A stretch of 64,000 nt of DNA from CAYQXJ01 sp964421565 (GTDB taxonomy: Bacteria > Planctomycetota > Brocadiia > SM23-32). The stretch spans positions 1 to 64,000 of the forward strand of contig CAYQXJ010000010.1 in NCBI GenBank assembly GCA_964421565.1. Direction: 5' to 3'. Each line of letters starts with the position of its first letter. Position 1 is the first letter of the stretch. Below are positions 23,308 to 31,413 of the stretch, piece after piece. The notes below the pieces were generated by a model. That model ran no database searches. It was not told the DNA's origin and saw only the letters and a list, made by a program, of their open reading frames with translations. The position numbers and the translations under genes were made by a program.

Positions 23308-25143
23308 ATGCCGGTCAGCCTGGGCACGATCATCATCCTTGTCGTATACCTGTTGGCGATTACCTATCTTGGTTACAGGGGTTACAGGCGCACGGAAACG
23401 GCCGCGGACTACCTGGTGGCGGGCCGCAGCATCCACCCCTTCGTGATGGCGCTTTCCTACGGCGCCACGTTTATCAGCACTTCGGCCATCGTCGGCTTCG
23501 GCGGCGTGGCCGGTCTGTTTGGCATGAGTTTGCTGTGGCTTACGTTCCTTAATATCTTTGTGGGGATATTCATCGCCTTTGTCTTCCTGGGCGGCCCCAC
23601 ACGCAAAATGGGCCATCATCTGGACGCGCACACCTTCCCCGAACTGCTCGGACGCCGCTTCAACAGCAAGTTCATTCAGGTCTTTGCGGGGCTGATGATC
23701 TTCCTGTTCATACCGCTCTACTCCGCAGCGGTGTTGATCGGCGGATGCGAGTTCATTCATGCGGCTCTTCACGTGGACTACACGGTGGCCCTGCTGGTCT
23801 TCAGCGTGATCATCGCCATCTACGTGGTCGCCGGCGGCTTGAAGGGCGTCATGTACACCGACGCGCTGCAGGGGGCCATCATGTTTATCGGCATGGCTAT
23901 CCTGCTGGTCTTCACCTATAGCCAGGTCGGCGGCGTGGTGGGCGGCCACCGCGCGCTCTCCGGCCTGAGCGACTTGGTGCCGGGCAGCCTGAAGTCCATC
24001 GGGCATCGGGGCTGGACGGCGATGCCGGCGTTCGGTTGGGGCGATAGCCGCTATGACCTGTGGTGGATCGTGGTCTCGACCATCACCCTCGGCGTGGGCA
24101 TCGGCGTGCTGGCCCAGCCGCAGCTCGTGGTGCGGTTCATGACCGTGCGCAGCAAGCGCCAGCTCAACCGCGCCGTGCTGGTCGGGGGCGTGTTCATCCT
24201 GGTCATGACGGGCGTGGCCTTCACGGTCGGCAGCCTGTCCAATGCCTACTTCGCCCAGAACGGCCCCCTCTTCCGCGGCACGGTGGCGAAGGCCGTGGAC
24301 GAAGAAGCCGGCCATGCCGTGCTGCACCTGGCGCAACGCCAGGACGACGGAGCGTGGACGCACCTGTTCGACGACGCCGGGCAGCCCAAGCTGGTGCCCG
24401 TTGTGCTGGATGCGGAGAAACCGTACCTCGAGGAGGGCGTCGCCGCCGGGGCCGAGACGGCCCGCATAGCCCAGGGCCGCAGCATCTCGATCGTCTACGC
24501 CAAGGGCAACCCCGACCAGATCATCCCCACTTACATCACTTCCGCCTTGCCGGGATGGTTCGGGCTGGTCTTCCTGCTCACGCTGCTGGCAGCGGCCATG
24601 AGCACGTTGAGCAGCCAGTTTCACGCGCTGGGTACCAGCATCGGGCGCGACGTGTTCGAGCAGGTCAGCGGAGCGCACGGCAAGAGCATCCTGGTCACGC
24701 GGGTCGGCATCATTGTCGGCATTGTGATTGCCGTGGTGATCAGCTACAACGCCCGCGGCGGCTACATCATTGCGCGTGCGACCGCCATCTTCTTCGGCCT
24801 CTGCGGCGCAGCCTTCCTGCCCGCCTACCTGGGCGGCCTTTTCTGGAAGCGCATGACGCGGCCGGGCGCGATCGCCAGCATGGTGGCCGGTTTCTGCGTC
24901 AGCGGGTTCTGGCTGCTGCTGGTCAAGGCAAAGGAGGCCGGCGCCATCGGCCTGGTGCAGAAGTTGACCGGCGGGGCTCCCAGCATCGTGGCCGACAAGC
25001 CAAACTGGCCGGTCGTCGATCCCATCGTCCTGGCACTGCCCGTCGCACTGGTGGTCGGCGTGGTGGTCTCACTGTTGACCAAGCCGATGGATCAGAACTA
25101 CGTCGACTACTGCTTCGGCGGGCAGAAGCCGGAGGAGGCATAA
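23308..25143 (+). CDS. Sodium:solute symporter (SSS family)
   Basis: This 611-residue multispanning protein is a sodium-coupled symporter with the LeuT-like SSS fold. It starts at ATG 23308. Landmarks are SLGTIIILVVYLLAITYLGY (TM1), the ADYLVAGRS loop after it, ALSYGATFISTSAIVGFGG with the sodium-site serines, and IYVVAGGLKGVMYTDALQGAIMF, the family signature region. A soluble insert of about 90 residues (roughly 325-410) interrupts the transmembrane part between SLSNAYF and IIPTYITSALPGWFGLVFLLTLLAAAMSTLSS; most family members lack a loop of this size. The substrate may be a sugar, organic acid or amino acid; given the surrounding glycan genes a sugar or carboxylate is possible. It follows its small accessory gene in one operon. 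Confidence 0.88.
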   Translation: MPVSLGTIIILVVYLLAITYLGYRGYRRTETAADYLVAGRSIHPFVMALSYGATFISTSAIVGFGGVAGLFGMSLLWLTFLNIFVGIFIAFVFLGGPTRKMGHHLDAHTFPELLGRRFNSKFIQVFAGLMIFLFIPLYSAAVLIGGCEFIHAALHVDYTVALLVFSVIIAIYVVAGGLKGVMYTDALQGAIMFIGMAILLVFTYSQVGGVVGGHRALSGLSDLVPGSLKSIGHRGWTAMPAFGWGDSRYDLWWIVVSTITLGVGIGVLAQPQLVVRFMTVRSKRQLNRAVLVGGVFILVMTGVAFTVGSLSNAYFAQNGPLFRGTVAKAVDEEAGHAVLHLAQRQDDGAWTHLFDDAGQPKLVPVVLDAEKPYLEEGVAAGAETARIAQGRSISIVYAKGNPDQIIPTYITSALPGWFGLVFLLTLLAAAMSTLSSQFHALGTSIGRDVFEQVSGAHGKSILVTRVGIIVGIVIAVVISYNARGGYIIARATAIFFGLCGAAFLPAYLGGLFWKRMTRPGAIASMVAGFCVSGFWLLLVKAKEAGAIGLVQKLTGGAPSIVADKPNWPVVDPIVLALPVALVVGVVVSLLTKPMDQNYVDYCFGGQKPEEA

Positions 25144-25171
25144 GCGCGACCGAAGAAGGGAGAACGCCCCT

Positions 25172-26185
25172 TCAGATCGTCACGGGCCCGGCACGCTCGA
25201 CCGACTCCATGGCGGCCTCGTGCAGCTTCATGGCTCGCACGACCTGCGCCGGCGGGCACTTCGGCTCCGCCTCGTGGCGAATGGCCATGAACAGGTTGTC
25301 CCAGAAGCCTTCCGGCGGCTCGGGTGGCACGTAGTCCCGCAAATCGCCGTCCAGGGCCGCCCGGGCCCTTCCGCCGGAGACGGTGATGCTGCCCAGGGGG
25401 CCGTGCACGACCCATCGCGGCACGTCCGGGGCGAGCGCGGTGCTGGCCTGCGCCACGGCCCATCCCCCGCCTCGCAGCGACAGGTACACCATGAACCCCT
25501 CCTGCCGCTCAGGGGGCGTGCGGACCAACACATGCGCTGTGACGTTCTTTACGTAGTCATCCGCGACGCAGTGAAGCTGGTCGAGCAGCGCCAGACCTTC
25601 ACGCCCGAGCAGGCCCTGTGGCGCGGTGGTCTCTTCGTCCTCGGTCTCCTCCAGGAACAGCAGGTCGACCAGTGAAGTCTGGGGCTCGGGCTCGGGCTCG
25701 ACTGCGGCGAAGAGGGTAATGCCGAGGGGCGGGCCGACGGGCGCGGCCTGGAGCGCGAAGCGCAGGGCGTGCAGGTCCGGATTGTCGCGCCAGGGGCAGT
25801 CCGCCGTGGCCACAAGGCCCTGCTTGTGGGCGGTCTTCATCACGCGTTCTGCACCGAGCGCAGTCTCGGCGAAGGGCAGGGGCAGCACCACGTGCCGGCC
25901 GGCGTTCAGTGCTCGCGTTGCCAGGTCGCGGCGTAGCTCCAACGGCGCATCCACGAGCACGAGCTCGACTGCGGAGTCGCGCAGCAGCGTGTTGTAGTCG
26001 GAATGGTAGCGGGCGGGTTGGTATGCCGGTGGTCCCGGTTCGGCAGCACCTTCGTTGCTGAAGCTGACGAGCCGAAACTTGCGCCCTTCGGGCAGTCGGG
26101 CCAGCAGTCCTTCTTCCTCGCGAGGTACGGTGCCGACCAGGCCGACGCCGATCGGCGTCCCTTCGTCAGTGTTCGGCTGAGGCAT
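25172..26185 (-). CDS. Gfo/Idh/MocA-like oxidoreductase (divergent)
   Basis: This 337-residue protein begins at ATG 26185 behind GGGAGAG. Residues about 11-130 resemble the Rossmann half of Gfo/Idh/MocA enzymes: GVGLVGTV (GxGxxG), a parallel fold, VELVLVDAPLELRRDLATRALNAGRHVVLPLPFA in place of the usual CEKP loop, and a C-terminal alpha/beta half with Gly-rich strands. The typical E-K-P triplet is missing (it reads LPLPFA), so catalysis is doubtful. Known relatives oxidise sugars or cyclitols with NAD(P). A long acidic stretch near residues 200-215 is unusual. It is the last gene of the ACT-SurE-lipoprotein operon, 29 bases after the lipoprotein stop. Confidence 0.65.
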   Translation of the reverse strand: MPQPNTDEGTPIGVGLVGTVPREEEGLLARLPEGRKFRLVSFSNEGAAEPGPPAYQPARYHSDYNTLLRDSAVELVLVDAPLELRRDLATRALNAGRHVVLPLPFAETALGAERVMKTAHKQGLVATADCPWRDNPDLHALRFALQAAPVGPPLGITLFAAVEPEPEPQTSLVDLLFLEETEDEETTAPQGLLGREGLALLDQLHCVADDYVKNVTAHVLVRTPPERQEGFMVYLSLRGGGWAVAQASTALAPDVPRWVVHGPLGSITVSGGRARAALDGDLRDYVPPEPPEGFWDNLFMAIRHEAEPKCPPAQVVRAMKLHEAAMESVERAGPVTI

Positions 26186-26214
26186 GCTCTCTCCCGTCCG
26201 GTCCTCGGCGGCGA

Positions 26215-26697
26215 TTACTGCTCGGCGACGATGGTCAGCTCGCCGGATTCCGAATCGTAGTTGTAGCGATAGCCTTTGGGCAGTTCGTTCAGTTCGGCGC
26301 CGCGCCATTCCTCCAGTGCCTCGAGCGACTCCGGATACTGCCCCTCCATGGCGTTGTACTGCTGGATCTCTCTCTGCGTGTATGCCAGGTTCGCCTCGCG
26401 CTGGATCTTGCGCGGCGCAGTGATCGTGACTGTGCCCAGGTAGTCGGCCGGCGCGTGGATGACGCTTTTGCCGACCCGATGATCAGGCTCACGGGGCTGC
26501 GAGGCCGGTTGCTGAAGGTGCCTGCGCCTTTTGGGTTCGGCTTCGGGTTCCGGGGATTCTGCCGGTTGCTGTTCGGCGGGCTGGCGCACCACGGGGGCCT
26601 GTGCGGGTTCGGAGTCCTCGCACGAGCATCCGGCCAGCAGGGCGATCGGCAAGCCTGCGATGGCGAGCAGCCAGGTGCCTCTTCTGCTCTTGTTCAT
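26215..26697 (-). CDS. Lipoprotein with pseudopilin-like C-terminal segment
   Basis: This 160-residue protein starts at ATG 26697 behind GAGG. It has a lipoprotein signal: a basic MNKSRRG, a hydrophobic core and the lipobox LLAGC at about residues 20-24. A Pro/Glu/Gln/Ala-rich linker (about 26-75) follows. The last about 55 residues (YNAMEGQYPESLEALEEWRG, then ELPKGYRYNYDSESGELTI) resemble the C-terminal part of type II secretion pseudopilins and similar small proteins, where a short globular unit ends in a YDSxTGE-like turn. It is therefore probably an outer- or inner-membrane lipoprotein facing the periplasm. Function is unknown; its operon includes SurE and lies close to a GspE-like ATPase gene. 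Confidence 0.7.
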   Translation of the reverse strand: MNKSRRGTWLLAIAGLPIALLAGCSCEDSEPAQAPVVRQPAEQQPAESPEPEAEPKRRRHLQQPASQPREPDHRVGKSVIHAPADYLGTVTITAPRKIQREANLAYTQREIQQYNAMEGQYPESLEALEEWRGAELNELPKGYRYNYDSESGELTIVAEQ

Positions 26698-26707
26698 CGT
26701 TCTGTCC

Positions 26708-27499
26708 TCAGCGTTCGTCGACTTCCGCCACGGCGTCATCCATGCTCGCGGCGAGCCCGGGCACGGCCGCCCGGTCGGTCAGGTTTGTCAGCAGTGGCGT
26801 GATGCTGATGACGCCCTCCTGCACGGCGCCCACATCGGTGTCGGGGGGCGGAGGCTCCGGCTCAGAGCCGAAGTCCAGGTAGAAGTGCTGCCGTTCCCGC
26901 GGCCCCCCGGCGGGCACCATCCTGGCGACGGGGAAGAGGTCGGACTGGCGGGTCACGCGCCACTCGGGTCGCTTGTCGGTCAGCAGCGGTATGTTTACGT
27001 TGATGGCGGATAGGCCGTCGTGAAGGGGCAGCGAACGCAGCAAGCGCACGGCTTCCTGCGCGACGCGCGGCATCTGGCCCGCATTCTCGCGGTCCGTCGA
27101 GATCGCCACCGACGTGACCCCGTGGAAAGCGCCCTCCAGCGCCGCTGCCACAGTGCCGCTGTAGAAGACATCGACGCCGACGTTGAGCCCCGGATTGATG
27201 CCGCTGACGAGGAGGTCAGGTGGCCGCTCGAGCACCTCGAGCATGGCGAACTTGACGCAATCGGTCGGGAAGCCGCTCACGATGGTGGCCGGCCCACCGT
27301 CGTGCAGGGTCACGCGCTCCGTGTGCAAGGGCACCAGGAAGGTAATGGCATGGCCGACGCCGCTGCGCTCTTCGGCCGGGCAGACGACTGTCACCTCGCC
27401 CAGATCCTTAAGGGCTCGGCGCAGGGCGCAGAGCCCCTCGCCGAACGGCCCGTCGTCGTTGGTCAGCAGTATGCGCATTCGGCGGCCTGGGCGTTTCAC
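26708..27499 (-). CDS. surE: 5'-nucleotidase SurE
   Basis: This 263-residue protein matches SurE, a metal-dependent phosphatase for nucleoside 5'- and 3'-monophosphates and short polyphosphates. Diagnostic motifs are MRILLTNDDGPFGEGL with the metal-binding DD, AEERSGVGHAIT, and VSGINPGLNVG carrying Ser and Asn ligands. The canonical SurE start would be ATG 27478; I extend to GTG 27499 because that codon overlaps the TGA of the preceding ACT gene (GTGA), which indicates translational coupling, though the eight extra residues may not be present. It is second in the operon, with a 10-base gap to the lipoprotein gene. SurE is usually linked to stationary-phase survival. Confidence 0.9.
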   Translation of the reverse strand: MKRPGRRMRILLTNDDGPFGEGLCALRRALKDLGEVTVVCPAEERSGVGHAITFLVPLHTERVTLHDGGPATIVSGFPTDCVKFAMLEVLERPPDLLVSGINPGLNVGVDVFYSGTVAAALEGAFHGVTSVAISTDRENAGQMPRVAQEAVRLLRSLPLHDGLSAINVNIPLLTDKRPEWRVTRQSDLFPVARMVPAGGPRERQHFYLDFGSEPEPPPPDTDVGAVQEGVISITPLLTNLTDRAAVPGLAASMDDAVAEVDER

Positions 27500-27888
27500 T
27501 GAGACAGCAGTTCCATCGCGCGTTCGGGTTCGTGCACGCGCAGTATCAACATTCCGCTCGGGGCATCGTCGCTCACGGTGCAGTATGCGTACTCTATGTT
27601 CAGGTCATTCTGCGCGAGCCGCGCGGCCACTTCGCCGAGGCTGCCCGGCTCGTTCGGCACTTCCAGGACCAGCACATCGCTTTCGACCACCAGCATGCCG
27701 GCCTCGCCGAGCACGTGTAGGGCCTCGTCGGGCTTGTCCGCCACAACGCGCACAACAGCGTGGTCCACGGTGTCGGACACCGTCAGGGCCAGCAGGTTGA
27801 TCTCGTGAGCGGCCAGCAGCTCGCACATCGAGGCGAGCGCGCCGGGCTTGTTCTCCAGGAACACGGCCAACTGCGTATCGGTACGCAT
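27496..27888 (-). CDS. Tandem ACT-domain protein
   Basis: The 130-residue protein starts at ATG 27888, with GGGAGG about 7 bases upstream. It consists of two ACT units: residues about 1-65 (AVFLENKPGALASMCELLAAHEINLLALTVSD) and about 68-130 (VLVLEVPNEPGSLGEVAARLAQNDLNIEYAYC). Each has the beta-alpha-beta pattern with the K/N-x-P-G-A/S-L turn where small ligands such as amino acids bind. Stand-alone double ACT proteins act as ligand sensors or allosteric subunits. There is no attached enzyme domain. It heads an operon with surE, a lipoprotein and a Gfo/Idh-like gene, so it may sense an amino acid for that set; the ligand is unknown. Confidence 0.85.
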   Translation of the reverse strand: MRTDTQLAVFLENKPGALASMCELLAAHEINLLALTVSDTVDHAVVRVVADKPDEALHVLGEAGMLVVESDVLVLEVPNEPGSLGEVAARLAQNDLNIEYAYCTVSDDAPSGMLILRVHEPERAMELLSQ

Positions 27889-27992
27889 GACAGCCCTCCC
27901 CCATTTCGCCACGTAAACAGCGCAACTGCATCACACGCAGTCACTTGCATGCTTTCGCACAGGCAGGCGACGGCGCGTGTCCACCAGGACGC

Positions 27993-28021
27993 ATGCTATC
28001 ACAGGCCCTGCGGGTCGTCAA
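27993..28021 (-). promoter_or_regulatory. Putative promoter of the ACT-surE operon
   Basis: On the minus strand TTGACG (28016-28021), 17 bp and TAGCAT (27993-27998) lie about 105 bp before the ACT-gene ATG. Confidence 0.45.
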
Positions 28022-28052
28022 CACGGCGAGCGGTGAAGGGGGGGCGGCGCGA

Positions 28053-30038
28053 TCAGTACTCCATGGTGTCCGCGGTGACGCGTCGCACTTCTTCGATGGT
28101 GGTGATGCCGTCCACGACCTTCCGCGCGCCGTCAGCGCGCAGGTCGATCATTCCGCTGGCGATGGCCTGGCGATGGATGGTGTTGGCGTCGGCGCGTTGG
28201 CCGATCAGCTCGCGGATCTGATCGTCGACCACGAGCAGCTCGAATAGGCCTATGCGCGAGCGGTAGCCGGTCTGCATGCAGTAAGCGCAGCCGACCGCGC
28301 GACGGACGGTCGGCGCGCTGGCGAGGTCGATTCCCAGCTCCCTCAGCTCCTCCAGGGCGGGGGTGTACGGCCGGCAGCAGCGCGCGCATACGCGCCGCAC
28401 CAGCCGCTGGGCCACCACGGCCTTGAGCGATGAGGCGAGCAGGAAGGGCTCGACGTTCAGGTCCAGCAGTCGGCTCACGGCGCCGGCCGAATCGTTCGTG
28501 TGCAGCGTGGAGAGCACCAGGTGGCCGGTCTGGGCGGCTTCGATGACCATGTGCGCCGTCTCCGAGTCGCGCACCTCGCCGACCATGATCACGTCGGGGT
28601 CCTGCCGCAGGATGGAGCGCAGGCCGGAGACGAAGTTCATCCCCTTTCTGCGCCCCACGGGCAACTGCGTAATGCCGGGCAGGTGGTACTCGACCGGCTC
28701 CTCGACGGTGATCACGTTGCGCTCCTGTCGGTTGGCCCGCATCAGGGCGGCGTAGAGGGTGGTAGTCTTGCCGGAGCCGGTCGGGCCGGTGCAGAAGAAG
28801 ACGCCGTGCGGGCTGGAGATGATCTCGTCCATTTTCTGCGCCAGGCGCGGACTCAGCCCCAGGCCATCGAGGCCGAGCAGGCCGGTCTCGGGGTCGAGCA
28901 GGCGCACCACGGCGCGCTCGCCGTACTCCGAGGGCACGGTGGAAATGCGCAGGTCCGCCGCTTTGCCCAGCATCTGCATCTTGGCGCCGCCGTCCTGCGG
29001 CAGGCGTTTCTCGGCGATATCCATCCGGCCGATCACCTTGATGCGCGCCACCAGTCGATCGAGCACACGCAGCGGATAGCGCGCGACGGTATGCAACACG
29101 CCGTCTATGCGGTAGCGAATGGCCGTCTCGCCGGGGCCCGGCTCCACGTGCACGTCGCTGGCCCGCACTCGCAAGGCTTCCGACAGGAGCCTGTCAACCA
29201 GGTCAATGTAGTCGGGCTCGCGCTTCGCTTCGCCGCCGAAAAGCCCGGCGCCACGGCTCATGATCAGCAGTCCGACAACCCCCGCCCCGCCGTAGAGGGC
29301 GAGCTGGCGGAGGCGGACCGTCAGGTGCTCCCCGCCGGCCGGAACGCCGAAGCCGGGCATCCAGAGCACACCCAGGTCCGTTGCGGCGACCAGAAGCATG
29401 CCCAGCAGGCCCCCCTGCAGCCACGAGCGCCCCTTCGGCTGAAGCCGCAGCGCGGGCCAGGCGCCGACCACTATCACCAGCGCGAACACGCTCATCAGCA
29501 GGTTGCGGGTGAAGGACCACAGTGCCGGCCGCCCGAGCTCCAGGCTCAGGAGCGCGCGCAGGTAGGCCAGCGGATCGCTCGCTTGCATCACGGGGCCCAG
29601 CAGGCCCGGCCCGTAGTGGATGAGGGTGCCCAGGCCGAGCAATGCTGCCGCCGTCACCGCGACCCGCATGGCTATGGTCTTAGGTATCTGCGTGCGGCTG
29701 TAGAGGCCCAGGTCCAACTCCTCCAGCGGGCTCGGTGCATCCGGCTCCGCAGAGGCCTTCCCGCCGGCATCCTCTTCCCCGGCGCTGCGGGCGGCAGGCG
29801 CGTTCTCCTTCCCTGGTCGCAGCTTGTGCACGAGTCGACCGGCGTCTGCCAGCACGCCCTGCAGCATGCTCTTGCCGCCGTCATGCTCCGCGCTGGGGGC
29901 CCTGAGCTCCCACTCGCCGGCGGGTATCTGCATTCGTTGGCCGCAGCGCGGGCATCTGGCGCTCCTGCCCTCGTCGGTGTCGCGCGCCCTGAGCCGCTTG
30001 CCGCATCCCGAGCACTCGAACTGTATGGGCATATGCAT
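28053..30038 (-). CDS. GspE/PilB-type secretion ATPase with N-terminal zinc ribbon and predicted membrane helices
   Basis: This 661-residue protein starts at ATG 30038. A zinc ribbon comes first, with Cys9, Cys12, Cys29 and Cys32 (CSGC and CPRC). A polar linker to residue 120 follows, then about four hydrophobic segments at roughly 123-147, 176-197, 207-228 and 246-261. The T2SSE ATPase runs from about 275: SDVHVEP, YRIDGVLH, Walker A GPTGSGKT (418-425), an Asp box (VEEPVEYHLPG), the Walker B region (RQDPDVIMVGEVRD), the His box (TGHLVLSTLHTN) and the tetracysteine CARCC/CAYC. The usual N-terminal T2SSE domain that docks to GspL is missing, replaced by the ribbon and membrane segments, so this is an unusual assembly ATPase that may anchor itself. 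No other gsp or pil core gene is nearby. Confidence 0.85.
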   Translation of the reverse strand: MHMPIQFECSGCGKRLRARDTDEGRSARCPRCGQRMQIPAGEWELRAPSAEHDGGKSMLQGVLADAGRLVHKLRPGKENAPAARSAGEEDAGGKASAEPDAPSPLEELDLGLYSRTQIPKTIAMRVAVTAAALLGLGTLIHYGPGLLGPVMQASDPLAYLRALLSLELGRPALWSFTRNLLMSVFALVIVVGAWPALRLQPKGRSWLQGGLLGMLLVAATDLGVLWMPGFGVPAGGEHLTVRLRQLALYGGAGVVGLLIMSRGAGLFGGEAKREPDYIDLVDRLLSEALRVRASDVHVEPGPGETAIRYRIDGVLHTVARYPLRVLDRLVARIKVIGRMDIAEKRLPQDGGAKMQMLGKAADLRISTVPSEYGERAVVRLLDPETGLLGLDGLGLSPRLAQKMDEIISSPHGVFFCTGPTGSGKTTTLYAALMRANRQERNVITVEEPVEYHLPGITQLPVGRRKGMNFVSGLRSILRQDPDVIMVGEVRDSETAHMVIEAAQTGHLVLSTLHTNDSAGAVSRLLDLNVEPFLLASSLKAVVAQRLVRRVCARCCRPYTPALEELRELGIDLASAPTVRRAVGCAYCMQTGYRSRIGLFELLVVDDQIRELIGQRADANTIHRQAIASGMIDLRADGARKVVDGITTIEEVRRVTADTMEY

Positions 30039-30156
30039 CCCTCTGCCTGAGTGCAGCCGGCGCCTGATGTCGGGCTGGGCTTTGAGGTGCTGTGCGGCTT
30101 CGTGGCCCGCAGGCCGCCTCGTTCCCCGCTGCATGCGGGGCAGCCGACCGGCTAAG

Positions 30157-30185
30157 AGCATATATAAGGCGGGGATGTAACGCAA
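30157..30185 (-). promoter_or_regulatory. Putative promoter of the secretion ATPase gene
   Basis: On the minus strand TTGCGT (30180-30185), 17 bp and TATGCT (30157-30162) lie about 120 bp before ATG 30038. Confidence 0.4.
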
Positions 30186-30252
30186 GCCGGCCTGCGACTC
30201 GGCTCCCCGCGGGCCGGGTCTCCAGCACTCCTCGCGCGAATCTGCGCCGTCG

Positions 30253-30281
30253 CTAAACATTCAGACGAGATTGGGTATAAT
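30253..30281 (+). promoter_or_regulatory. Putative promoter of prs-argS
   Basis: TAAACA (30254-30259), 16 bp and a perfect TATAAT (30276-30281) stand about 50 bp before the prs ATG. Confidence 0.5.
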
Positions 30282-30330
30282 GCGTGCGCTGCGAGCGCAG
30301 CCCCTTCCTCAAGCCGCGGGAGGCCGATGC

Positions 30331-31410
30331 ATGTACGAGATGTACCGTCCCCTGATGCTGTTCACCGGACGCGCCACGTACTACCTTGCGGCAAAGATTC
30401 GCGACCACCTGGCGCGCCTATCCGGTCAGCCTGACCTGCCACTGTGCGAGCCGCGCGTGATCAAGTTCGCCAACGAGAACTTGAAGGTCAAGATCAACCA
30501 GAGCGTGCGCGGGGCCGACGTGTTCGTGGTGCAGACCTCCGCCAACCTGCACCATGCCCGACGCGGCGTGAACCCCCAGGAGGTGAGCCCACAGGAGGCC
30601 GAGCACCTGCACCTCTCGGAGAACCTGCTGGAGCTGCTGATAATCATCGACGCCCTGCGCGGGGCGTCGGCTGGGCGGATTACCGTCGTCTGCCCTTACT
30701 TCCCCTACGTACGCAGCGACAAAAAGGACGAGCCGCGCATATCCATCACGGCGCGCCTCATGGCGCAATTGATGCGCCAGGCGGGCGCCGACAGAATCCT
30801 CTCGGTCAACCTGCACGCCATGCAGGTGATGGGGTTCATGGACATACCTTGCGATCAGCTTGACGCCAATCCCCTGATCGCCGACTACTTCCAGCGCAAC
30901 TACACCACCGACGACATCGGCGTCCTGGCCACCGACGCGGGGGGCGTCAAGATCGGCACCGTCTATGCCGAACGGCTCAACGTGCCCCTGGCAGTCTGTG
31001 ACAAGCGTCGCTGGGCCGACGGCGAAGACCCCGAGATACGGGCCGTGATCGGCATCGAGGAGATCCGGGGCCGCGAGATCACCATCTTCGACGATGAGGT
31101 GCTGACCGGGGGCACCATGACGCGCGCCATCGCCGCCCTCAAGGAGCGCTTCGGCCTGCCGGTCAGCTACGTCTCCTGCGTGCATCCCGTGCTCGCCGAG
31201 GGAGCGATGGAGCGCATCTTCCAGTGCGGCGTGAAGCGCCTGGTTACGACCGACACACTACCCCCGCCCCCATGCAACCACCGCGTGCACGTGGTAAGCG
31301 TGGCGCCGCTGCTCGCCGCAGCCATCAACAACATACATACCAGCGAGTCAGTGACGCAGATATTCCGTCGGCAGGAGTCTCTGCTCGAGGTCGAGAAGAA
31401 CGAGGAGTAA
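30331..31410 (+). CDS. prs: Ribose-phosphate pyrophosphokinase
   Basis: This 359-residue enzyme makes PRPP from ribose-5-phosphate and ATP for nucleotide, His and Trp synthesis. I chose ATG 30331, which has GGGAGG upstream; an in-frame TTG at 30271 lies inside the promoter. Landmarks are KFANENLKVKINQSVRGADVFVVQ, the flexible catalytic loop YVRSDKKDEPRISITARLMAQ, NLHAMQVMGF with the DLHA-like segment, and the PRPP-binding loop ITIFDDEVLTGGTM at about residue 250 (usual form D-D-x-x-D/x-T-G-G-T). It is about 40 residues longer than most bacterial homologues and its loops are diverged, recalling class II-type enzymes, so it may lack phosphate dependence. It is followed after three bases by argS. 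Confidence 0.85.
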   Translation: MYEMYRPLMLFTGRATYYLAAKIRDHLARLSGQPDLPLCEPRVIKFANENLKVKINQSVRGADVFVVQTSANLHHARRGVNPQEVSPQEAEHLHLSENLLELLIIIDALRGASAGRITVVCPYFPYVRSDKKDEPRISITARLMAQLMRQAGADRILSVNLHAMQVMGFMDIPCDQLDANPLIADYFQRNYTTDDIGVLATDAGGVKIGTVYAERLNVPLAVCDKRRWADGEDPEIRAVIGIEEIRGREITIFDDEVLTGGTMTRAIAALKERFGLPVSYVSCVHPVLAEGAMERIFQCGVKRLVTTDTLPPPPCNHRVHVVSVAPLLAAAINNIHTSESVTQIFRRQESLLEVEKNEE

Positions 31411-31413
31411 CAG

